From positions 62,001-126,000 of the forward strand of contig NZ_OBDY01000022.1 of assembly GCF_900215205.1 (NCBI RefSeq): DNA of 64,000 nucleotides, read 5' to 3'. Source of the DNA: Paractinoplanes atraurantiacus. Its GTDB lineage: Bacteria; Actinomycetota; Actinomycetes; Mycobacteriales; Micromonosporaceae. Numbering within the stretch: the stretch's first letter is position 1; every line of letters starts with the position of its first letter. Shown piece by piece: positions 58,388 through 64,000 of this stretch. A model generated the notes under the pieces. That model was not told where the DNA came from, ran no database searches, and saw only the letters and a program-made list of their open reading frames with translations. A program made the translations under genes and the position numbers.

Positions 58388-59116
58388 TCATTTGTCCACC
58401 ACACCAGCCGCCGACCTCCCCTCTCGGTGATGAGAAGCGACCACCAGCCCCGACTCGTAGGCAGCGATGACCAACTGCGCGCGGTCACGCGCGTGCAGCT
58501 TGGCCAGCAGCCGGGTGATGTGCGTTTTCACCGTGGCCAGCCCCAGCCGAAGACGGTCCGCGATCTCGGCGTTCGACATGCCGCCCGCGATCAGCACCAG
58601 CACCTCACGCTCGCGATCGGTGACATGGTTCAGCCCGGCGACCGGATGGTCGGGCTCCGGACCGGAACCGCCGGCCGCGAACCGCGCGATCAGGCTGCGC
58701 GTGACGGCCGAGGTCGGCAGGGCATCCCCCGCCGCCACCGCGCGGATGGCGGCGATCAGGTCGTTCGGCGCCACATCCTTGAGCAGAAACCCGCTGGCCC
58801 CCGCCCGCAGCGCCGTGAACACGTACACATCGAAGTCGAACGTCGTCAGGATCAGCACCCGCGTCCGCGGTGTCCGCGGATCACCGCAGATCATCCGGGT
58901 GGCCTGAATGCCGTCGACCTCAGGCATCCGAATGTCCATCAGCACGACGTCGGGCTGCTCCTGCCGAGCCAGCTCCACCGCCTCGGCCCCGTTACCGGCC
59001 TCCCCCACCACCTCGAGCCCGGGCGTCAGCTCGACCAGGAGCCGAAAACTGGCCCGCAGAAGTTCCTGATCGTCCGCGATCAACACCCGGACGGGCGCTT
59101 CGGCCTCGGCCTTCAC
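58388..59116 (-). CDS. LuxR/NarL-family response regulator
   Basis: The 242-residue protein has a receiver domain with phosphoacceptor D61 in VVLMDIRMPEVDG and LTTFDFD/LKD switch regions. The LuxR helix-turn-helix (GMSNAEIADRLRLGLATVKTHI, LHARDRAQLV) is followed by a polar tail of about 20 residues. The GTG at 59116 overlaps the kinase stop (GTGA). Its likely targets are the divergent ABC exporter genes, since such kinase-regulator-ABC arrangements are common in actinobacteria. Confidence 0.9.
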   Translation of the reverse strand: MKAEAEAPVRVLIADDQELLRASFRLLVELTPGLEVVGEAGNGAEAVELARQEQPDVVLMDIRMPEVDGIQATRMICGDPRTPRTRVLILTTFDFDVYVFTALRAGASGFLLKDVAPNDLIAAIRAVAAGDALPTSAVTRSLIARFAAGGSGPEPDHPVAGLNHVTDREREVLVLIAGGMSNAEIADRLRLGLATVKTHITRLLAKLHARDRAQLVIAAYESGLVVASHHREGRSAAGVVDK

Positions 59117-60219
59117 CGCGCACCCCCATAAGGAAGAGTCGCGACTACCTCGAAGCCACCGGCCTTACGCGGTCCTGCGGTGAAGCTGCCGCCATAGGCG
59201 GCGACCCGCTCACGCATGCCGGCGAGCCCCATGCCATCGCCGGCCGGTGCGAGCCGCCGGGTGCCGTCGTCGGCCACCTCTATCCGGAGCTCGCCATCGG
59301 ACGCGGCAACATCCACATGACATTTCGCCGGAGCAGCATGCTTCACCACGTTGGTCAGGGACTCCTGCACGATCCGGTAGGCGGCGAGAACCACGCCCTC
59401 CGGCGCGTCCTCTCCCCCGCGCACGGCCAAGCTGACCACTACCCCGGCCCAAGCGGCGCGATCGGCCAGATGAGAGAGGTCGGCGAGCACCGGCGGCGCG
59501 GTGAACACCGGTTCGGTCCGCAGCTCGCCCACCGACCGGCGCAGCTCCTCGAGGGCCTGCTTGCTCGTCGCCTCGATCACCGCCAGCGCCGCCGGCAATT
59601 CCTCCGGGCGCTGCTGAGCCACGTGATTGGCGATCGCCGCCTTGACCGCGATGAGGCTCAAGCTGTGGCCGATGATGTCGTGCATCTCCCGCGCGATGCG
59701 CAGCCGCTCGTCGGAGACCGCCTGCTCGGTCGCGCGTGCGGCGGTCAGCGCCGCCTGACGGCGGCGCTCGCGCAGCGTCCAGCCGAGCGCCCAGCTCGCC
59801 GCGCAGATCAGCGCCGCGAACACGGTGCCGGCCAGGCCGGGCCCGTCGGCGGAGATGTCGGCCACCACAGTTCCGATCAGCACGACGGCACTCGCCGCCG
59901 ACGCGGCCGCGAAGCTCCGGCGGCCCCCGACATACAGACCCAGGGCGAACAGCACGACGGCCATGGAGAACAGAGGACCGGTGGAGGCGAAGTCGGGCAC
60001 GATGCCGAACGCCAGCGCGGCGCCCGCGGTCACGCCCACGACGAGCGTGCCGGCGACCGGCCATTGCCAGCTGATCAGCAGCGGCACGCTGAGCAGCGTC
60101 GCGGTCAGGAAGGTGAGCCAGGGCGGCTCGTGGTAACTGCCGTCCTCCGCGGCCGCATACAAGCAGATCAGCCAGGCGGCTGCCGCGAGAGCGACATCCA
60201 TCAATCGGCGAAGAATCAC
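59113..60219 (-). CDS. Sensor histidine kinase (HisKA_3 type)
   Basis: A protein of about 368 residues with four to five membrane helices in the first 140 residues. A coiled segment then leads to the phosphoacceptor helix LRIAREMHDIIGHSLSLIAVKAA and an ATPase domain with AYRIVQESLTNVVKHA (N-box) and GDGMGLAGMRERV (G-box). The start is GTG 60219 or ATG 60201. There is no large extracytoplasmic domain, so the signal is probably membrane-borne or passed on by the ABC transporter, as in peptide-sensing systems. It is coupled to its response regulator. Confidence 0.88.
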   Translation of the reverse strand: MILRRLMDVALAAAAWLICLYAAAEDGSYHEPPWLTFLTATLLSVPLLISWQWPVAGTLVVGVTAGAALAFGIVPDFASTGPLFSMAVVLFALGLYVGGRRSFAAASAASAVVLIGTVVADISADGPGLAGTVFAALICAASWALGWTLRERRRQAALTAARATEQAVSDERLRIAREMHDIIGHSLSLIAVKAAIANHVAQQRPEELPAALAVIEATSKQALEELRRSVGELRTEPVFTAPPVLADLSHLADRAAWAGVVVSLAVRGGEDAPEGVVLAAYRIVQESLTNVVKHAAPAKCHVDVAASDGELRIEVADDGTRRLAPAGDGMGLAGMRERVAAYGGSFTAGPRKAGGFEVVATLPYGGAR

Positions 60220-60252
60220 GCGACCGACATTATCGACCGCGGACGCCGCGCG

Positions 60253-60287
60253 CGTCAGACCACGGGTTGACAGACTCCGGTCTGACG
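60253..60287. promoter_or_regulatory. Inverted repeat between two-component and ABC exporter genes
   Basis: CGTCAGACC (60253-60261) and GGTCTGACG (60279-60287) form a perfect 9-bp inverted repeat with a 17-base spacer. Inside it, CAGAC-N4-GTCTG (60271-60284) repeats the core. TTGACA at 60267-60272 is a plausible -35 element for the ABC genes, but no clear -10 follows. It is the most likely operator of the divergent NarL-type response regulator. Confidence 0.55.
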
Positions 60288-60319
60288 ACACCGAAGCCCC
60301 GGTGCCCGATCGTCGTCCC

Positions 60320-61045
60320 ATGACAGTCTTCCTGCGCGAGTTACGCAAGACTTATGAGGCCACGGCGGGGACCGTGACGGCCCTCGACGGCGTGACCGTC
60401 GGGTTCGAGCAGTCCACCTTCACCGCGATCATGGGCCCGTCCGGGTCGGGCAAGTCCACTCTGCTGCATTGCGCCGCCGGCCTGGAGCAGCCCACATCGG
60501 GCACGGTCACCGTCGACGGCACGGTGCTGGGCGAGCTCGGCGGCAACGAGCTCACCCGCTTCCGCCGCGACCGCATCGGCTTCGTCTTCCAAGACTTCAA
60601 CCTCGTCTCCTCGCTGACCGCCGCGCAGAACGTCGCACTGCCGGCGCGGCTCGCGGGCCGCCGGGCCGACGCCGCCGCGGTGACGGCGGTGCTCGACGGG
60701 GTCGGCCTGGCCGACCGGGCGGCACACCGGCCCAGCGAGCTCTCCGGCGGGCAGCAGCAGCGGGTGGCCATCGCCCGGGCCCTGTTCGCCCAGCCCGCCG
60801 TCGTGTTCGCCGATGAGCCGACCGGCGCCCTCGACAAGGCGACCTCTCATCAGATCCTCACCTTGATGAGGCGCATGGTCGACGAGCACGGGCGGACGAT
60901 CGTGCTGGTCACCCACGATCCGGTGGCCGCGGCGGTCGCCGATCGTGTCCTTCTTCTGGTCGACGGGCGGGTCACCGACGAGATGGCCGGCGCCGACGCG
61001 GCGGCCGTGGCCGACCGCATGACCGCCATGGAGCGGTCGTGGTGA
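60320..61045 (+). CDS. ABC transporter ATP-binding protein (MacB/LolD type)
   Basis: The 241-residue ATPase has Walker A GPSGSGKSTLLH, a Q-loop region RIGFVFQDFNLVSSLTAAQNV, the signature ELSGGQQQRVAIARAL and Walker B VVFADEPTGALD, followed by an H-loop VTHDP. The LTAAQNV and DEPTGALD features place it with the FtsX-permease exporters that handle peptides, lipoproteins or antibiotics. ATG 60320 is preferred; GTG 60302 is possible. Its stop overlaps the permease start. Confidence 0.94.
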   Translation: MTVFLRELRKTYEATAGTVTALDGVTVGFEQSTFTAIMGPSGSGKSTLLHCAAGLEQPTSGTVTVDGTVLGELGGNELTRFRRDRIGFVFQDFNLVSSLTAAQNVALPARLAGRRADAAAVTAVLDGVGLADRAAHRPSELSGGQQQRVAIARALFAQPAVVFADEPTGALDKATSHQILTLMRRMVDEHGRTIVLVTHDPVAAAVADRVLLLVDGRVTDEMAGADAAAVADRMTAMERSW

Positions 61046-63318
61046 CCCGCCCCCCGGCCCGGCGAGACCAGTCACGCGGCTCCGCCGCCGGCCTGGGTGG
61101 TGATCGGAAGGGCACGTTCCTCGCCGTCCTGCTCGGCACGACGATCGTGACCACCTTCCTGCTTCTGCTCACGTCGGGGCAGCCGCGGGTCCCCGATCGC
61201 CTGGCCGATTTCGGCGTCGTGGTCACCAGCCCGGCGGCCGACAACCGGCCCGATGAGTTCGCGGAGCCGGTCCCCTGGTCCGCCGCGGCGGCGCAGTCCC
61301 TGGTGGAGCGGCTCCGCTCGGTGCCGGGCGTCGACGCTGTGGCCGTCGACCGCCGCTTCTATGCGCAGCCGATGCTCGACGGGCGGCCGGTCGCCGGCAG
61401 CACGGCCGGGCATGCATGGCTCGGCGAGAGCCCGCCGCCACCGGGTGAAGTGATCGTCGACCGCTCACTCGGCGTCTCGATCGGGGCTCCGCTCACGCTA
61501 TTGACCGCCACCGGGCCGCAGACCTGGCGGGTGGGCGGGCACACCGACTGGCGCGGTGTCTACTTCTCCCCCGAGGAGGCGGCTCGGCTGAGTCCCGGCG
61601 TTCGGGCCATCGGGGTGTCCGGCGCGGCCTCGGTCGAAGCCGTGCGCGCTGCGGTCGGCTCCGCGGGCATCGTGTCGAGCGGCGACGCGCGGGGCATCGC
61701 CGAGCCGCGCTCCGACGCCCGCACCCGGTGGATCGGCATGCAGGTCCTCACCGCGACCACGGCGCTGGCCGGGTTCGCCTGCGTCTTTCTCATCGCGTCG
61801 ACCTCGGCGTACGCGGTCGACCAGCGCCGCCGGGAGATCGGCCTGTTGCGCGCGGTGGGCGCGACCCCGCGCCAGATCCGTTCGATGCTGCACCGGTCGG
61901 CGCTGCTGCTGGGCGTCCGTGCCGCCCCCGCCGGCGTGCTGCTCGGTGGACTCGCCTCGATCGTTCTGGCCAGGTTCCTGGTCGGCGCCGGACTGGAGCC
62001 GCACGGGTACGGCGTGCGCTGGCAGCCCTGGGTGCTGGCGGTGGCTTTCGGCGCCGGCCCGCTGATCTCTCTGATGGGCGCGGTCATGCCCGCGCGGCGG
62101 GCGGCCCGGATCAGTCCGATCGAGGCCCTGCGGGTCGCCGCGGTGGAGCCACGGGCCATGAGCCACGGCCGTTGGATCACCGGCCTCACCACTGCCGCCG
62201 CGGCGGTGGGTGCGGGCGTCGCCGCCGCAAGCGCCGGCGACATGCAGGACGTGGGCACCTATGCCCTGTTCGGCGCCATGGCGCTGGTCGCGGCGGCGGC
62301 GCTGCTGGCGCCGGCGGTCGTTCCCGCGCTGATCCGCCTGCTGCTCGGGCCATGGACCGGCATCACGGCCGTACTAGCCCGGGAGAGTGCGCGCGTGGCG
62401 GTGCGACGGACCGCTTCCACGGCCGCTCCCGTTCTGTTCACTGTGGCGTTCGCCGTCTTCGTCACGGGCACCGCACAGACCTCGGCCGCCGCCTGGGAGA
62501 CCCGCCGCGCGAACACCATTGCCACCGAATCCGTGCTCGTGCCGGACGGAACCCCCGGCCTGCCCGACAGTGCCGCGGCCGGCGCCCCGTTGGACACGAC
62601 CGTCTACATCCGGCAGAGGGCAGTGCAGGTGAGCGGGGCCGATTCGGTCGCCGATGGCACCGCGCTGGTCTCCGCGGGGGCCGCCGAGCGCTACGGGCCT
62701 TCGGTGACGGTCACCTTCGCCGACGGCGAGCGTGAGACGCTGCGTGTGGCCGGAACAGCGCCGCCGGTCCCGCTCGCCGCCGACCTCGTCCTGGGCCGGG
62801 ACATCGTGCGGAAGCATGACTCCTCGGCGCTGGCCCCCGGCGCCTATCCCGTGCCGCCGGGGCCTGTGCCGGCCGGCGCCAAGGCGGCGAGCCCGGGTGA
62901 GCTCGCCCGTCAGGCCGATGCCGAGGACGACCGGCTCGTCCGGGTGTTCACGATGCTGCTGCTCGCCGTCTCGGCCGGCGCCGGCGCGCTCGCGGTGGCC
63001 AACACCCTGCTCATGACGGCCCGTCGCCGCGGACCGGACCACCGGGTACTGCGGCTCGCCGGCGCCTCACGAGGCCAGGTGCTCGGTGCCGTGACGCTGG
63101 AAACGACCCTGGTCGTCGCCATCGGCTCCCTGCTCGGCGGGGCCGCCGGCCTGATCGCGATCGCCGGGTCCGCCCGTTCCCTCGGCGCTCAGATCGGCGA
63201 CCACGTACCCATCTCGATCTCGTGGCCGGCGGTTGCCGCCTCCATAGTCTGCTGCCTGGCCCTTGCCCTCGCCGCGGCCCTGTGGAGACCCGCGTTCACC
63301 CCCACCCGAGACGGCTGA
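61042..63318 (+). CDS. FtsX-type ABC exporter permease
   Basis: The 758-residue permease has a first helix at about 28-46 and an extracellular MacB_PCD-like domain. A first FtsX domain (about residues 230-360, with DQRRREIGLLRAVGATPRQIRSML), two central helices, a second extracellular loop and a second FtsX domain near the end (about 630-755) follow. In the second FtsX copy the coupling segment RRRGPDHRVLRLAGASRGQVL is also clear. GTG 61042 overlaps the ATPase stop (GTGA); GTG 61039 is an alternative. It should form an exporter with the preceding ATPase, probably under control of the divergent two-component system. Confidence 0.92.
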   Translation: MTRPPARRDQSRGSAAGLGGDRKGTFLAVLLGTTIVTTFLLLLTSGQPRVPDRLADFGVVVTSPAADNRPDEFAEPVPWSAAAAQSLVERLRSVPGVDAVAVDRRFYAQPMLDGRPVAGSTAGHAWLGESPPPPGEVIVDRSLGVSIGAPLTLLTATGPQTWRVGGHTDWRGVYFSPEEAARLSPGVRAIGVSGAASVEAVRAAVGSAGIVSSGDARGIAEPRSDARTRWIGMQVLTATTALAGFACVFLIASTSAYAVDQRRREIGLLRAVGATPRQIRSMLHRSALLLGVRAAPAGVLLGGLASIVLARFLVGAGLEPHGYGVRWQPWVLAVAFGAGPLISLMGAVMPARRAARISPIEALRVAAVEPRAMSHGRWITGLTTAAAAVGAGVAAASAGDMQDVGTYALFGAMALVAAAALLAPAVVPALIRLLLGPWTGITAVLARESARVAVRRTASTAAPVLFTVAFAVFVTGTAQTSAAAWETRRANTIATESVLVPDGTPGLPDSAAAGAPLDTTVYIRQRAVQVSGADSVADGTALVSAGAAERYGPSVTVTFADGERETLRVAGTAPPVPLAADLVLGRDIVRKHDSSALAPGAYPVPPGPVPAGAKAASPGELARQADAEDDRLVRVFTMLLLAVSAGAGALAVANTLLMTARRRGPDHRVLRLAGASRGQVLGAVTLETTLVVAIGSLLGGAAGLIAIAGSARSLGAQIGDHVPISISWPAVAASIVCCLALALAAALWRPAFTPTRDG

Positions 63319-63336
63319 GGCCCTGCGGTGCCTCAG
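63315..63336. terminator. Short hairpin between convergent genes
   Basis: CTGAGGC (63315-63321) and GCCTCAG (63330-63336) form a 7-bp stem with an 8-base loop spanning the ends of the permease and TauE/SafE genes. Confidence 0.5.
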
Positions 63337-64000
63337 GGGTTGAGCCACAGCGAAACGGCCAGGCCCAGAGCGGCGAGTGCGATGGTCACGCGCAGCGGGC
63401 GCTCGGGCAGGCGGCGGACCAGGACCGGGCCGAGGCGGCTGCCGACCAGGCAGCCGGCGGCCAGCAGGGCGGCTGCGGTCCAGTGCACCGGCGCGATCAG
63501 CGCGTACAGGATGGCGGCGACGAGATTGGAGGCGCCCAGGACGATGCTTTTGACGGCGTTCGTCACGGGAAGCGGTTCGGCCACGGCCAGCGACATCGCG
63601 GCCAGCAGGAGAACGCCGGCGGCCGCGCCGAAATATCCGCCGTAGATGGCGATGAAGAAGATGCTGAAGCCCAGCGGCGGCCGGAAGCCGGGCTTCGCGT
63701 ACCAAACCCGCAGCGGGTCGCGCAGCAGCAGCGTGACGCCGCCGAGGGCGACGAGGAAGGGGACGATGCGCTCGAAAGCCGAGGCGGGGGTGCTGAGGAG
63801 CAGCACAGCGCCGACCGCGCCGCCGACTGCGGCTACCGCGCACTGCCGGAGAAGTCGGCCGCCCTGGCCGCGCAACTCGTGCCGGGAGCCGGCAGCGGAG
63901 CCCGCCGCGCTCGACAGCAGGGCCACGGTGTTGGTCACGTTCGCCGCCACGGGCGGAATGCCGACGCCGAGCAGCACCGGATAGCTGACGAGCGACGCCA
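63333..64000 (-). CDS. TauE/SafE-family permease (5' end beyond the window)
   Basis: The reading frame remains open to the right edge, so the N-terminus is missing. The visible part, about 220 residues, has six hydrophobic segments. It carries typical TauE/SafE features: SYPVLLGVGIPPVAANVTNTVAL near the start, GGYFGAAAGVLLLAAM at the second half-repeat, and GSRLGPVLVRRLP before the last helix. The family exports sulphite or sulphur-containing organic acids or takes up related anions; the substrate is unknown. Confidence 0.85.
   Translation of the reverse strand, partial: ASLVSYPVLLGVGIPPVAANVTNTVALLSSAAGSAAGSRHELRGQGGRLLRQCAVAAVGGAVGAVLLLSTPASAFERIVPFLVALGGVTLLLRDPLRVWYAKPGFRPPLGFSIFFIAIYGGYFGAAAGVLLLAAMSLAVAEPLPVTNAVKSIVLGASNLVAAILYALIAPVHWTAAALLAAGCLVGSRLGPVLVRRLPERPLRVTIALAALGLAVSLWLNP

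Noticed and set aside
60267..60295. Complete -35/-10 promoter for the ABC exporter
   Set aside because: TTGACA is present, but the sequence 17 bases downstream (ACCGAA) is not a -10 element.

Overview
This is a very GC-rich, gene-dense actinobacterial segment with many GTG starts, many 4-base stop/start overlaps and almost no long intergenic space. A complete chemotaxis operon (cheW-cheR-cheD-cheB-MCP-cheY-STAS-cheA) sits in an otherwise Streptomyces-like gene set of ATP-binding LuxR regulators, MmyB-type helix-turn-helix regulators, Tat-exported hydrolases and VanX/Alr/Ddl homologues. That combination points to a motile-spore genus of the Micromonosporaceae, such as Actinoplanes; this is inference from gene content and not an identification. 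I saw no rRNA, tRNA, CRISPR array, insertion sequence or prophage. No stretch longer than about 300 bases lacks a gene.

Layout. Positions 1-181 hold six degenerate 30-bp tandem repeats. 190-3235: a small kinase, an M14 carboxypeptidase, an SDR and a GNAT gene broken by one extra G. 3216-7229 (minus): four translationally coupled genes (MprF-type aminoacyl transferase, membrane protein, membrane-anchored esterase, SGNH lipoprotein) that look like a lipid-modification unit. 7398-12303: SDR, two small kinases, GNAT, DUF1990, a deleted VanZ-RDD pseudogene and a hydrolase. 12352-18865: two regulators, a Tat-exported epoxide hydrolase and a BBE-type flavoprotein. 18986-23428: a tightly coupled VanX-like dipeptidase / alanine racemase / D-Ala ligase / sensor kinase / response regulator operon. 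23421-31707: membrane proteins (one frameshifted), an unusual thioredoxin-like protein, EamA and MFS exporters with LysR and TetR regulators, and two secreted beta-propeller proteins. 31818-40184: an aromatic-degradation region with a maleylacetate reductase-hydroxyquinol dioxygenase fusion overlapping a flavin monooxygenase. 40309-42787: small proteins and a GH20 hexosaminidase. 42784-51292: a chemoreceptor and the che operon. 51327-54088: DUF2255, an MFS pseudogene, an MmyB-type regulator and a GNAT. 54176-58333: a probable 3-hydroxybutyrate utilisation unit (dehydrogenase, PucR-type regulator, MHS transporter). 58388-63318: a NarL-type two-component system divergent from an FtsX-type ABC exporter. 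63333-64000: a TauE/SafE permease cut by the window end.

Most notable observations. (1) The VanX-Alr-Ddl-kinase-regulator operon resembles a glycopeptide-resistance or peptidoglycan-precursor cassette without VanH. (2) The second, membrane-anchored MCP-like protein of the che operon carries a C-terminal CheZ-like FQDxxGQ motif, suggesting receptor and CheY-P phosphatase functions in one polypeptide; no separate CheZ, CheC or CheX is seen in the window. (3) Two consecutive steps of hydroxyquinol catabolism are fused in one polypeptide. (4) The window contains several recently broken genes: a GNAT, a VanZ-RDD, a small membrane protein and an MFS exporter.
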